From the NCBI GenBank assembly GCA_009760855.2, contig WPIO01000013.1:660501-724500 (forward strand): 64,000 nucleotides of DNA, read 5' to 3'. This document shows positions 47,371-57,775 of this stretch, piece by piece. A program made the translations under genes and the position numbers. The stretch is from Cristatella mucedo. Taxonomy: Eukaryota; Bryozoa; Phylactolaemata; Cristatellidae. Within the stretch, counting starts at the first letter, position 1. Every line of letters starts with the position of its first letter. The notes under the pieces are model-generated. The model had not been told where the DNA came from. It did no database searches and saw nothing but the letters and a program-made list of their open reading frames with translations.

Positions 47371-48151
47371 ATTAATAGCTATCTATATGCACAGAAATAG
47401 GTCAGGCAGATAATTTAGCCTCCATAAACTGGGCAAATGTCACCCAGGGGTGACTACAAGAAATTTCAGAGGATTGAATTGCCAGAGGTAGCCATCCTAG
47501 GGGCTATAAGATTTCGTTACTCTACTGCCTTTCATCAGAAACTGCCAGCCATGCGCGTCATTTGATTGACCGTCAAAATTTGGTTTCACTTAAAGTCAAA
47601 GAGAACTAATGATTGCCCACCACTGCTGCCTGCTTCCATAACGTCATGGTGACCATGCTCTGCACGCCGGAAATGGCTTGTCTGGGACTGGTAGCGGCGC
47701 TTACGTTTCAGCATTAAAAAATTTCTTACAATTACGTATTATGCTGACAAATGGGAGCAGCTTTAGCTCATTACAATGCTTTAAAGTTCATCCTCGTAAC
47801 TGTAGGTCCAAGCAAAAGCGTTATTTCTTTTGTGAGTTTGGCAGTACTGACGAGCGCCGAGCTAAGTAATTCAGTAGCAAGTTTAATTTAATGAGAGTTG
47901 CAACGGCATACGTCGCGTGAGCGGTTGCTCCGATATTTAGTCGACTGCGACTGGCAGTGGTTGAAGCAATGCATTGCGTAAGGACAGAGAATAGGCTGCG
48001 CCCCGGTCCAGGTAACAAGCACTTCCATCGCCGAAATGCATTTTCAGTCGAGCGAGTATCCCCCCTCTGATACTGCGCTCTCTCCTGCGGCGGAACGACT
48101 CTGCTCACACTTGCTTTTAATTCGTTTTTTCATATGAACCCGAATTATGGC
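47371..48151. other. Nothing assigned
   Basis: Short frames occur on both strands; none has splice borders in a useful phase. Confidence 0.35.
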
Positions 48152-48253
48152 CTACTTGAGACATTCGAAATGAGTTACGGAGCTTTTATTCGGTCCAACG
48201 TTTAACCATTCTTTAGTAAAAATTGCAGTCCAGACCATAGAAAAACTATAACT
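48152..48253 (-). CDS. Ig-like domain, second exon half
   Basis: After a 48-nt candidate intron (acceptor GGCCTTTTAG) the frame reads SYSFSMVWTAIFTKEWLN and then NKSSVTHFECLK to a stop at 48152-48154. Joined to the preceding exon, Y-F-V-x6-Y-E and V-W-T-A-I-F align position by position with Y-F-V-x6-Y-E and K-C-I-V-R-L in the exon at 46309-46605, Trp replacing the second Cys. If the intron is not removed, the upstream frame instead ends VSSLEIDCALF. It may be a terminal exon or a decayed copy. Confidence 0.4.
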   Translation of the reverse strand, partial: SYSFSMVWTAIFTKEWLNVGPNKSSVTHFECLK

Positions 48254-48301
48254 CTAAAAGGCCGTCTAGAATAAGGCACAATCAATCTCCAGAGAACTTA
48301 C

Positions 48302-48435
48302 GTTCCATTCATAGGTAATTTCTCTAGAGACGAAATAGATTAAACCACTATCAGCTGACATAAGATGCGATCCGTACAATGAGAGTCTTTTGGTGGGCTG
48401 CATAATTTTCAGACTTAACCGCACGTTGATATTAT
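48302..48435 (-). CDS. Ig-like domain, first exon half
   Basis: The frame reads NINVRLSLKIMQPTKRLSLY, then GSHLMSADSGLIYFVSREIT and YEWN, and ends at a consensus donor AAC/GTAAGT (phase 0). The acceptor side is weak (GTAAATGAG, phase 1), so the true start may be elsewhere. Alternating hydrophobic residues and the alignment with the exon at 46309-46605 suggest the same beta-sandwich family. It lies about 1.5 kb upstream of the transmembrane exon at 46.7 kb, a plausible partner on the same strand. Confidence 0.4.
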
Positions 48436-48796
48436 CTCATTTACAGCTTAAGGGCTAGAGCGCGCTCCCGCCGCTCAGTCCCACCACCACCTTTCTCTGT
48501 GGAGCGTGTGGCCAGAAAAAAGTCTTGCTCACTATCTGTCTGTTCTTGATGCTGAATCGCCTAATTATTTCTATATTCTGTCTATATTTGAAAGAGAACC
48601 CGAGGAGAAGTGGATAGAGAGGAAAGAGGAGAAATTATTAAGAGGGGAAAGGGCAAGTTTCTCTAGCAGTCATGGACCCGGGTGAACATCTAACGTTCTG
48701 CACTCGGAGCTTCTTTGCTACGCACGCACCTGATAGCGTCGTCTGAACAGCGAGATCGAGAAGCCAGGTCGTTCCGGATGTAACGTGCGTTTACTA

Positions 48797-48955
48797 GGGC
48801 TGTGATAGCCCAGAAAATAAGGTGCTTGGTCTTCACGACCGAGGTTGAGGGTTCGGATCCTGCATTGGGCGATCCTTTATTGCCAACTGACTGCGTTAGC
48901 GGTAGCCGTTAAGGCTCTTCTGCCGCTATAAAAATGGGGCTGTTAAATCATTTAA
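48797..48955 (+). mobile_element. tRNA-derived SINE, family 2
   Basis: The head GGGCTGTGATAGCCCAGAAAATAAGGTGC, the GGGTTCGGATCC box B-like site and the end GGCTGTTAAATC match the family. Confidence 0.8.
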
Positions 48956-49750
48956 AATATGTTTTTATCGCTGTTGCCTCTGAATAGCTAGCTCGAAGCC
49001 AGGTCGCCAATGTCAAGTGCCGAAACGGCCGTTGCCACAGAATGACGTGCTCAGCCTAGCGCCCCACAGTTTCCGCTTCCGGCACATGATATGCGCATGG
49101 TTTTTTGCCCTGCAGCGTTCCTCAATCAGCCAAACAAACCAATAGCTCAATGCCAAAAGTCTTCAGCTCTTTTGGCTTGCTCTGTGAGGCCGCTCAAGCT
49201 GCGAATCTTGGAAAATAGAGCTGCACTCACGAGCCATTTGGGCAGCATCGAACTCCATCGTCGATTGGTCCCTCTTGAGCATTCTGGTCGGATGCAAGTA
49301 TGGCGCAACGAGGTGTCTACTCGCTGGCGCTGCCCAGGCTGCTGCTGCCGCCGCCGCTTCCTTTGACGCTAGTTTACTGCACAGTGGGCCCGATACACAG
49401 CTAAAATCCTTGCTCTAGCCGAGGAAACTTGGGCTCGTATCGATTCAGACAGTAGGAATAAGACGTTTGCATGAGGCCAACAAGGACAGGATCTCGCTTT
49501 AGGTACTTACAAAAGTCTTCCAGAGGAAGTATTTCAACTGGTCAATGATACCGCGTACAGGATAAGCATGTAATAAGATAAAAAATACAAATCGCCTGAA
49601 CAGAGCTAACGCTGCGAGAAAAAGGTTGGGTTTTTAGCATTATTTTAAATGCCACCAAGTCAAGGTCCGTTGTGATGTCAGTCGAGATTGATTTCAAATA
49701 TTTGGGAAAGCACAGTAACGCTCAAAGTACGGTGTCCAAAGTGTATTTGA
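48956..49750. other. Nothing firmly assigned
   Basis: A weak - strand exon candidate at 49231-49368 is listed among rejected items. The rest shows nothing. Confidence 0.35.

Positions 49751-49751
<1 letters not shown>

Positions 49752-49782
<31 letters not shown>
49752..49782. repeat. (TA)n microsatellite
   Basis: About 15 TA units. Confidence 0.95.
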
Positions 49783-49785
<3 letters not shown>

Positions 49786-49924
49786 AGGCTGGTTAGAGGT
49801 ATAGCTAAGCGAATTGAGTCAGAAGAGCGGGTACCGTAACGCGAGCCTGATTCGCAAGTATTTCAGGTAGGTAGATAAGAGCAACAAGATGAAATGCAAC
49901 AGCAGCATGCTAAATCAGCCAGAT

Positions 49925-50022
49925 TGCGATGGATTTGTGATGGCACATGGATGATGGAGTCGTGATGGCAGGTGGATGGCAGATGGCACAGGGATGATGG
50001 AGCCGTGATGGAGCCATGATGG
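49925..50022. repeat. Short tandem repeat of GATGGCA/GGATGATGGAG units
   Basis: Related units of 10-30 bp (GATGGCACATGGATGATGGAG, GTGATGGCAGGTGGATGGCAG) recur up to the start of the SINE that follows. They seem to copy its head sequence (GAGCCGTGATGGCAC). Confidence 0.7.
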
Positions 50023-50177
50023 CACACTAGCAAAAGCGGTTGCTTTTACGACATCGCACCCGAGGTCGTGTGTTCGATACCTCCAGTAGGCGATTCTTTA
50101 TCACCGCCGCAAGAGGTCGTGATAGCCGTTAAGACGCTTCTGTTGCTATACGAAAGAGGCTGTTCAATAAGCTAGTA
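50000..50177 (+). mobile_element. tRNA-derived SINE, family 2
   Basis: Head GGCACACTAGCAAAAGCGG, box B-like GTTCGATACC and end GAGGCTGTTCAATAAGCTAG. Confidence 0.85.
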
Positions 50178-50409
50178 TTTTTATATGCATCAATCGGGGT
50201 TACTGAAATACAATAGCTAGGAACCGATCTAACGATACTCTATGGCTATGGTCAAACAAAAGCCAATGCCTTGTAAAAGGCAATGAGCTGTGGTCCGGAA
50301 GTTAGTGTTCTTAAATAGTATACAATATAAATTTAGATAAAAAGTAGATATATGGAACTTTAGGATCTATTGTTACGACGTAGAAACAAACTGGTATGCA
50401 TAAGTATCG
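50178..50409. other. Nothing assigned
   Basis: AT-rich spacer. Confidence 0.4.
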
Positions 50410-50560
50410 AGCTGGGTTCACCCAGTAGTTAAGGTGCTCGCCTTAAACAAGGTCAAGGGGAATATATTTGATCGCCGTGGTCATGGACTCGAGCCCGCGG
50501 CATATGCGAAGTGCCTGAATAGAGATGACGTTCTCATAGGGCACTAAAACATGAGCAATA
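50410..50560 (+). mobile_element. tRNA-derived SINE, family 1
   Basis: Head CCAGTAGTTAAGGTGCTCGCC, box B-like GGACTCGAGCCC and the LINE-like tail GTGCCTGAATAGAGATGACGTTCTCATAGGGCACT. Confidence 0.8.
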
Positions 50561-52079
50561 TACATTTATATGTAGGATGAAATGCAGTTTTTGTTTCTGT
50601 AATTGCTGATTGAGGTTACAGAGACAGTCGCTACTAACCGGTAGCCAGAAGCTCAGAATTTGACTCATAATTTGACAACCGGTTTACGGGTCTGAAAATT
50701 GCAGTGTTTTGAATGTTGCGAGAAATCACTAGCGAAGTTAAAATTAGTCGTTTTTTTAAATTGGCTTTTAAATGGGCTCGCGAGCAATGATTGTCTTATG
50801 CATTGCATATTTTTAAATCTTTATAGACCTCCAAGATATAGACATTTAATCATTTTTATCCTCATAATTACGCGTTTGGTCGAGATTACGATGCATCCAA
50901 ACTGGGCGTCATTGGACTCTAATCAGTATCCATGGTAAAGCTAATCAGTTAGTAATGACTGATATTTCAAGCCCACACTGGGACTGCTATTCTTCTTAAA
51001 ATGGTTTCTTTTGCTTTTGAATCACACCACTAGAATATGCATTGGCTCCAAAAAGGGTTTTTCATACCAAGTCGTGCGAGATGCATGCTTATTAATTTCT
51101 TACTGCACGAGTAGAAACAGTGGCAAATAGTAGGCCACACAAGTCCGCATAGGATGTCACAAATGCAAGGACCAGCGTGGTTGCTGTACCTATATCTAAA
51201 ACAAACCTACATTTTTGCAATGCTGCTTGGCGCGAAGTAGAAAGACTTGACAGTGGAGCCGATGCTGTCATCTAGCGACAAGCCTTGTTTGAACAGGGCA
51301 CGCGATTTCAATGCGAAGGTCACATGGTGTACGATGGCAGACCTTATTGCAAAGTTTAAGGTTTCTAATTTCTGAGTAGCAATAAGTTTTCCAATAAAAT
51401 TTCAAACTTGGTTTGATTAGATAAGGGCCCTAAAGCCAAGAAAGTCTACTAATTTGTGACATCGGGTCTAGAATTCAAAGATTTAATTCTTGAAGTTCTC
51501 TGTGTCTGTGAAAAACGACAATTTTAGTTGCTAGAAAAATCAATAGCTTGACTTGTCTGTACTTAATGTTGCGAAATCACTGCCAACCAATCTTCACTGG
51601 CCGCCTATCAAACAGCATATCAAATTCTAAAACATTTCACAAACCACCAGGTCCCTCCATTCGCTTGCTCCAGACTAAGTAACCGAATTAGTGTCACCCA
51701 CCGGATCTCGCGTCGAACCGCTTGCTCTGGAGCGCTAGGAGATTTCGACAGTCGAGTCGTCCGCCGTGCTTTTCCAAGCGATAAAGATGGCATGCGCTTG
51801 ACTGCACCTATGGTTTTGTCTTTTGTTCTGTCTTGTCTGAGTCTTGGCTCAAGAAGTGGAAGCGCCTTTAGCTTCCGAGTCTTCTGGAAGAGGCTCAAGA
51901 CCTCCTCCGTGACAGCCAAGAAAAACGGCTGCCAAAGCAGGATTGTGAAAGCTTCCGGTTGAAGGAAAATTAGGTATCTTCCACTGTGCAACAAAAACAA
52001 TTGCATTCCGGTTTTCAGCGTTTTTCCGAGGCATTTGGTGCTACTGAATCTCAAGCGATCCAATTGATAATGCAGGACA
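50561..52079. other. Mostly unassigned
   Basis: The stretch 51570-51670 may be L2-B scrap (CTTCACTGGCCGCCTATCAAAC). A - strand frame at 51620-52063 lacks domain or splice support. Confidence 0.4.
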
Positions 52080-52460
52080 GTAGGAATAAATTAGCTGTTC
52101 CATTCCTCCGCTCAAAGACCGTTGGCGACAGAAGCTTTAGTTCTGCAGGTCCTAGACTGTGGAACTCGCTTCCACAATTCTTACGCAACGACAACTGCTC
52201 TCCTGCTGCCGACTGTGGCTCATCCTTTTCAGCGGTCCTGAGCTGCTACTTCCATGCTTCTCACTACCTTAACTGCTCTCCTGACTCTGCTATGCTTCCC
52301 ACTTTCTCTTTGTTGCGTGAGACGAAGTCTGTTGGCTACCAAATGCGTAGCGGAAGCCGCTTAGGCTGTGAGTGTGATATACAAAACTCTCCTGCGTAAC
52401 ACCCAAATAGTCTTTATGACTTTGTGGAGTTACAGACGGAGATACATTACATTACATAGA
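52080..52460 (+). mobile_element. L2-A LINE 3' end
   Basis: The frame 51986-52399 contains NKLAVPFLRSKTVGDRSFSS and LRETKSVGYQMR. The tail ends ACATTACATTACAT at about 52456. Confidence 0.9.
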
Positions 52461-52647
52461 TATCCCAATTGACTATTTCAGCAGAGCAAAGCTTGCGAAA
52501 GCTGTTGCTGTGCTAAAAGCTACCAAATGAGAACCTTATCGTCAGGATTTTTTCAAATCCCAGAAGACAGAGTGATTTTTGCGGTGCAAGGAACTATTAT
52601 TAAAAAAATAAGACCATTATTTGCTTCACATACAGCTTTAAGACAAT

Positions 52648-52770
52648 TCAGTGATTGTTTTTAGTCTGTATCTTAAAAAAATATCTGAGCAATGGCTCTA
52701 CCACCAGACTGCACAGAACACCAGTCGTTACCACGCAGAAAATACTCCATGTTTTGTATGGCGGGCTTTC
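52648..52770 (-). CDS. Terminal exon with a transmembrane segment
   Basis: A 41-codon frame on the - strand follows a good acceptor (AATTTTATCTTAG, phase 0) and ends in TGA. It reads ESPPYKTWSIFCVVTTGVLC and SLVVEPLLRYFFKIQTKNNH: one hydrophobic segment of about 20 residues, then a short basic tail. This is the layout of the last exon of a type I membrane protein. The end (R-Y-F-F-K-I-Q) resembles S-F-F-K-I-Y-Q in the exon at 46641-46765, which suggests duplication. The exon is short and AT-rich, so chance is possible. Confidence 0.4.
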   Translation of the reverse strand, partial: ESPPYKTWSIFCVVTTGVLCSLVVEPLLRYFFKIQTKNNH

Positions 52771-53105
52771 CTAAGATAAAATTTATAATATCAATGAAGC
52801 AAGAATTTTTTGTATTCTTGCCAGAGGTCCATCATCATAAGTAGCAATGATTGTCATAGAAAATCGAATAATGATGATTCAGCAAATACAATAGTAGTGG
52901 GCAATCTATGGGATAATCTCTCAGAAATATATCTCAGGAATGGCCAAACCGAGCGCTTCAAATAAGCTATGTGAGCTAATTTCCTGAATCTACTGCCCAA
53001 AATTCGGATCTTTAGTTCAAAATTGCTCTTTGACTGGACGACCCTATTAGGTCCACATCTAAGCCTGACTACTTTTAGCTCTGCAGTGCAGCAAAAAAGT
53101 TAGCC
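52771..53105. other. Nothing assigned
   Basis: AT-rich; no supported feature. Confidence 0.4.
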
Positions 53106-53109
53106 TTTC

Positions 53110-53830
53110 GGCCTACCTCGACTGATATACCACACCCAACTTAGTCCATGCATTTGCGATATCCTGTCTCAACTTCTGCAATTCACGATTTGCTATTCAC
53201 ACATCCGGCCTGTGCAAAATAGTGTCTATAGTTGGTGAAACATTCGGTGGACAGGCTTGCGTGTAGTTCAGGTCTCAACTGCTTGACGACATGTCTTGTC
53301 ACCAACTTGCACTGGCTCCCCAAAATCAGTTAGCCTACTGACTTTTTAAGGTTCTGTCATTCACTTTAGTTCCCTAAATTCTAGTGCCCGGCCTACCACT
53401 CCGAGGCACTTCCCTATCAGACAAGGCATCGTACCACCAGCTCTCCTGACTAAATAGTTCGTCAGTTCGTCAAACCAACCTCAATTTAGTTAGAGAACGC
53501 GTTCCGGAAGCCTGAAACTCAGTCTCGACAGGAGTCGCTATATACCCTGACTTAACGACATTCAAATAAAGCGGAAGACCAAAAATGTTGCTTACCGCAT
53601 TTCGTGATCCGTCTGGATTTTTCTTTGCACGGTTTCACATTTTGACACTTCACAAGTTATCTATGATTCTTTTACAATGCGATAGCTCACTGACTTTGGA
53701 CTTCTTTGCTGAGTCATGGCTGACAACGCTGCAACATCTCGCCGCTCGACGGAAGGACAGACTTTCTTGCTTTAATAAGTAAAAATATGTAAAGTGCTTG
53801 GAAAGAGAGCTAAACACGCCCCTTCTTTTT
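53110..53830 (+). mobile_element. Degenerate L2-B LINE, 3' part
   Basis: Text matching the VHAFAIS, LHWLPKIS and KHRTTS-like blocks occurs in order, then a decayed tail (GTAAAGTGCTTGGAAAGAGAG) at 53785-53815. Confidence 0.7.
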
Positions 53831-54317
53831 ACTTTTGTTGGTTGTTGCAAAAACATCATCCTTACTTTGACGCACATAGCACATTATTACTTAATTACTT
53901 CACGATGAGCTGAAATACTGTTGCAATTTCTGCTTGTCTTTTCCTGAAATCCTCTAGCACAAAAAAGTTAGCGCCCATTTTCTTCAGTCAGAGCTCTTGG
54001 TCTACTTAGTGTGGTGAGTAGCAAGAGCTTGACTGGTAGCCAATACATTGTTCTTGTGCAACGAATTCCTTGACCGATCAGTTGGCGGACTCACTCCCGA
54101 TCCATTCACTTCTATGCTGAAAGAAGCATTCCGGCTACCGTAGCCGTGTACCGATAGACCGTTAGGATTTGAATGCACCCCGTAGCACGCAACAATGCCG
54201 CCGAGTTGTAATGGCTAAATCGAGTTACAGACGGAGTTGCTCAAAGACAAAGGTGCAATCTTTCAAAACGCAGAGCAAATTGAGGCATTCTGCCATGAGA
54301 CCGAGCGCCGCCGACAG
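53831..54317. other. Nothing assigned
   Basis: No supported feature. Confidence 0.4.
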
Positions 54318-54536
54318 ATGTCTGCCTCGAGCTGAGTGCGATGCTCTCCCAGATCGAGATCTCCGATCCAGCGCTCTGCACCTGGAGAGCTACGGTGTGC
54401 ATCGTTGTTAAGCCACCCCCACCGCCTGCGATTTTAATTTCCCTTCGCGAGCCGGAGCCGAATCGCAGTACACTGGGTGAATGCAATGGAAAGTGCTTTT
54501 CGCTGCGTGTTTTGGATGCCGAGTGCATTCATACGG
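54318..54536 (+). CDS. Ig-like exon candidate on the + strand
   Basis: A GC-rich 219-nt frame, phase 1 to 1 (acceptor CGCCGACAG, weak; donor TACGG/GTACAG, moderate). It reads VCLELSAMLSQIEISDPAL, then CTWRATVCIVVKPPPPPA, ILISLREPEPNRSTLGECNG and KCFSLRVLDAECIH. A Cys-bearing strand, a Pro-rich turn, a hydrophobic strand and a late L-x-x-x-C strand recall the - strand exons at 36.9 and 46.3 kb, but it lies on the opposite strand. It may be an exon of a separate gene, an inverted duplicate or a coincidence of composition. The - strand frame over the same bases looks less protein-like. Confidence 0.3.
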
Positions 54537-54570
54537 GTACAGAAGCAGGTACAGAAGCAGGCTCAAACTA

Positions 54571-54602
54571 TGGATGGATGGATGGATGGATGGATGGATG
54601 GT
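54571..54602. repeat. (ATGG)n microsatellite
   Basis: About eight ATGG units, preceded by three copies of GGTACAGAAGCAG-like sequence. Confidence 0.9.
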
Positions 54603-54819
54603 AGGGGCTGATTCATAAGCGAGACTGGTATCTCAGTCTCAGTCACCCGAGCTCTCATCTTACACAGTGCGTGGCCACTGGCTATTAAAAAAAATAAGAT
54701 TCTTAGAACTGCTATCTATTAAGTAGGTGCGGAAGATGTCTTCTTTCTATGTTTTGCTCACATAGCATCGTCATCGAGTCGTTGCACTCAAGGCTTTAAA
54801 ACTACTGGCAACGAGCTCG

Positions 54820-54920
54820 GTGCAACAGCTTTGTACGTTATATGCTGGGTATAAAAGCGCCTAGAGAGAGATTAAGTTCTCTGAGGGCGCTTTATCAAGT
54901 GAATTATTATTATTATGAAT
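54820..54920 (+). mobile_element. L2-B LINE 3' tail
   Basis: AAAGCGCCTAGAGAGAGATTAAGTTCTCTGAGGGCGCTTTATC followed by ATT repeats. Confidence 0.85.
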
Positions 54921-55140
54921 ATCAATATCATTGAGGCATTATAAATTAGGCTTTTGTCTCATCAATTAAAAGGATAAAGCACAAAAGCTTTGTGAAAGAT
55001 ATTGACAGGAGTCTGATTACGGCACGAAAACAGCTCTTTCTATATTTTAGTCCTCATAAGAATACAGCATTCTAACCCACAAGCATTGCACCAGCAAATT
55101 AATAGCTTGACCTAAGCAGGAACAAGCGGTTGTCTGTTTC

Positions 55141-55448
55141 TTATTGCTTACGCGTATCTTCATTTGCCCTTGCAGCACCGAGTGCAGCGCCGCCGACGAC
55201 ACCTCGTTGATTGTTGGAATCGCACTTGGGCGATTTGCTATCGAAACCATTGTAAGACGCATACTCGCTAGCTGTCATTGAGTAAGGGCAAGTGTCACCT
55301 TCTGGTGAATCGCCATTTGAAAACGGTAGCCAATTAAATAAACCCATTATCAGCAGAGAGAGTACGATGCTATTCGCTAGAATCCGGGTGATGTAGACAG
55401 CTTTGAATGCAGAAATGCCCATTACGGTCGATTTTTGTACGCCGAGCC
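55141..55448 (-). CDS. Transmembrane exon with a Cys-containing tail
   Basis: The - strand frame (102 codons with stop) follows an acceptor CCCTATCTTTTAG (phase 1). It reads LGVQKSTVMGISAFKAVYIT, then RILANSIVLSLLIMGLFNWL (hydrophobic), then PFSNGDSPEGDTCPYSMTAS and CDSNNQRGVVGGAALGAARA, ending DTRKQ and a stop at 55141-55143. Alternatives: a first exon starting at the ATG at 55422, with the hydrophobic part as signal anchor and a donor CGC/GTAAGC at 55148 (phase 1); or the last exon of a type I protein, comparable with 28531-27576, which also enters in phase 1. The GC-balanced, fully open frame is better than its surroundings. Confidence 0.5.
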
Positions 55449-55577
55449 CTAAAAGATAGGGAATGCACCGAGATTGGCGGGTAAAAACTCGGCTCAGACA
55501 AAACCGAACGGTAAATTACGCTTGGCCAATGTGCAGTTTAATCTTTCACACAGGCTGGGCTGACGACACGCATGTAG

Positions 55578-56530
55578 GAAAACTTGTTGAAATTAAATGA
55601 CGATAAAACCGAACTGCTGCTTATAGAACACCCTAAGCGTGTGGCCGGATTAAAAGGCTTTGCTCTTCTAATAGGTGATGCTATTGTGCGACCATCACCG
55701 CGGGCTCGACATTTAGGCTTCGTTTTCGACAGCTGCCTCAATTTTAAATGCTTCATTCAGAAGACAGCTACTACAGCTAGCCATCACGTCCGATCCCTAT
55801 CAAAGATTAGGAGCCGGCTTCCACAGTGGCTTGTACAGAATTTAACTAGCTCCTTAGTTATGTCTCGGCTTGATTATTGTAATTCCCTTTTGGCTGGGAT
55901 GCCAAAGAAAGCAGCTAGGCCACTGCAGCTCACAATGAATGTGGCTGCAAGGCTGGTCTTCAAGTCCCAGCGGTTTGAGCACGTGTCTCCTTTGCTAAAA
56001 GAGCAAGGATGGATGCTGGTTGAGCAACGGATACAGAGCAAAGTTCTTACGCTAACCCGCAAGGCCCGCCGCGGCTTGGCTCCTTCGTACATAGCTGAAT
56101 TGCTGCACCAGTTTCAGCCTCTTCATGCCCTCAGGTCCTGTGTGGACAATAAATTAGCTGTTCCATTCCTCCGCATAAAGACCGTTGGCGACAGAAGCTT
56201 TAGCTCTGCAAGTCCTAGACTGTGGAACTCGCTTCCACAATTCTTACGCAACGACAGCTACTGTCATGCTGCCAAATATGGCTCGTCCTTTCCAGCGGTC
56301 CCGAGCTGCTACTTCCATGCAACTTACTACCTCAACTACTCTCCTGACTTTGCTATGCTTCTCACTTTCTCTTTGTTGCGTGAGACGAAGTCTGTTGGCT
56401 ACCGAATGCGTACCGAAAGCCGCTTAGGCTGTGAGTGGACTATGCAAAACTCTTCTGCGTAACACCCACATGGTCTTTATCATTTTATGGAGTTACAGAA
56501 GGAGATACATTACATTAAATTACATTAAAT
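55578..56530 (+). mobile_element. L2-A LINE, longest open copy of the 3' ORF
   Basis: The frame 55584-56462 (292 codons) is uninterrupted from just after the catalytic box: [17 protein letters not shown], then MSRLDYCNSLLAGMPKKAAR, AARLVFKSQRFEHVSPLLKE and RETKSVGYRMRTESRLGCEW, to the stop. The tail GGAGATACATTACATTAAATTACATT ends at about 56530. The copy is 5'-truncated, so it cannot make reverse transcriptase. The open frame suggests a fairly recent insertion. Confidence 0.92.
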
Positions 56531-57026
56531 ATTACTCCACTTAGACATTTTTCATCGAAATTTTATTAGCGCATCCCATGGTTCATGTTATGCTCTGTAC
56601 AGCATTAACCCGCCGAACGATTCATTCTGGCACTCGTTCACCGCGACCTGCTCCTTTGCTATCGTCTGGTCGCATGAAGTTGGAAATGCTTGAGATTCTT
56701 CACTGGTCATTAACAATGGAGCCCTTCTTAAGTTCACTAGGCTTTGCTGATTTAAAGAATTTATATACAAGTGAACATTAAGTAAGTCGGAAACGGACAA
56801 CTTATACAGTCACAGCAAAGATTAAAACTCTTAGCCCAGTGAGTTCTGTAGAATAGGACTTGCAGGGTACAAGCTTGTATCTCCAAAGGGTTTCAATTAA
56901 AGAGAGAAACAGCTAAGATCTTTTCCTGAGAGTAGAAGAGAGCGCGCGGCGGCTGAAACTGGCGCAGCAGTTTAACTTGTTATTAAGGAACCAATCTATA
57001 GTGGCTTTGGAGTCGGGCTTCGAACT
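56531..57026. other. Nothing assigned
   Basis: Short frames only. Confidence 0.4.
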
Positions 57027-57288
57027 TTACACTGCATCCGTTGATAAACCGGGCGACAGCCAAACTCGTACATCAAAGAAGACAAAACCCAAATTGTGTA
57101 GACTTATGAAATCCACGTTGACGTAATTTCCGAGGCCAACTTCGTGAGATTCAACGTATTTCTTGCAGCGGACGTGCCGATACTGAACTGTAGCAGCCCA
57201 GGCTAGACCCAACCAATGAGCTAGTAAACAATTTTGTTGCCACCGTGGTTAGTAGTGCTTAATAGTGCACAGAGATGGAAAGTAATGC
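57027..57288 (-). pseudogene. Ig-like exon, possibly frame-shifted
   Basis: The - strand begins at an acceptor ATATCTAG (phase 1) and reads ITFHLCALLSTTNH, parallel to ISDFKICIISEGHT in the exon at 46309-46605. A stop follows (GNKIVY and TAG). In another frame the domain continues: LAWAATVQYRHVRCKKYV, NYVNVDFISLHNLGFVFF, DVRVWLSPG, to TAA at 57027-57029. A 23-nt GT..AG segment (57246-57224) would reconnect the two frames but is shorter than credible introns, so an indel is more likely. N-Y-V-N-V-D ... V-R-V-W-L-S-P aligns with K-Y-F-V-D-D ... K-C-I-V-R-L-Q-S-P. A SINE lies immediately upstream of the acceptor. Confidence 0.35.
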
Positions 57289-57299
57289 CTAGATATTTA

Positions 57300-57435
57300 A
57301 TTTCTTTTTATAGCGCCTTAAGAAAACTTACTATCTATTCAGGCACTTCGCATATACCACGGGCGCGCGAGCCCCCGACCTCGGCCAGACCTTGGTCGGG
57401 GCGAGCACCTTAACGACTGGGTCAAACCGGCACAG
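57300..57435 (-). mobile_element. tRNA-derived SINE, family 1, reversed
   Basis: The reverse complement carries the head CCCAGTCGTTAAGGTGCTCGCC and the tail GTGCCTGAATAGATAGTAAG..., GGCGCTATAAAAAG. Its 3' end lies within about 15 bp of the Ig-like exon. Confidence 0.85.
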
Positions 57436-57589
57436 AGGTGGCCTTTAAAATTAAAGATCCAGCCAAGAAAGTCACTCGTCAAAGAGCAATAATATAATAT
57501 AGTAAAAATATTAGCATAACGAGTAATACATTACACGCCGACTATTAAGGAGTCTCGATGATGTTCTCTCCGAGGTAACTTCAAATATA
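57436..57589. other. Nothing assigned
   Basis: AT-rich spacer. Confidence 0.4.
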
Positions 57590-57775
57590 AGAGCAAATTC
57601 ACTGCATGCTCACCCTTTGCATGCCACCCGCACCCATGTTATTCCTGTTGTCTATTGAGCATGCTACCGCTAACCATTCGGTCGTGCTTCCTTTTCAGCA
57701 AATTTGCAGCACCGAGAAAGAGATTGGGTTCTCTGAAGGCGCTTTGTCAAGTGTGTAATCATCGTTATTATTGAT
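57590..57775 (+). mobile_element. L2-B LINE 3' tail
   Basis: CATGCTCACCCTTTGCATGCCACCC, CATTCGGTCGTGCTTCC and CGAGAAAGAGATTGGGTTCTCTGAAGGCGC match the lineage B end. Confidence 0.85.

Noticed and set aside
49231-49368. - strand phase 1-1 Ala-rich exon
   Set aside because: Borders fit in phase but the acceptor lacks a pyrimidine tract, the product has no domain resemblance and there is no neighbour to join.
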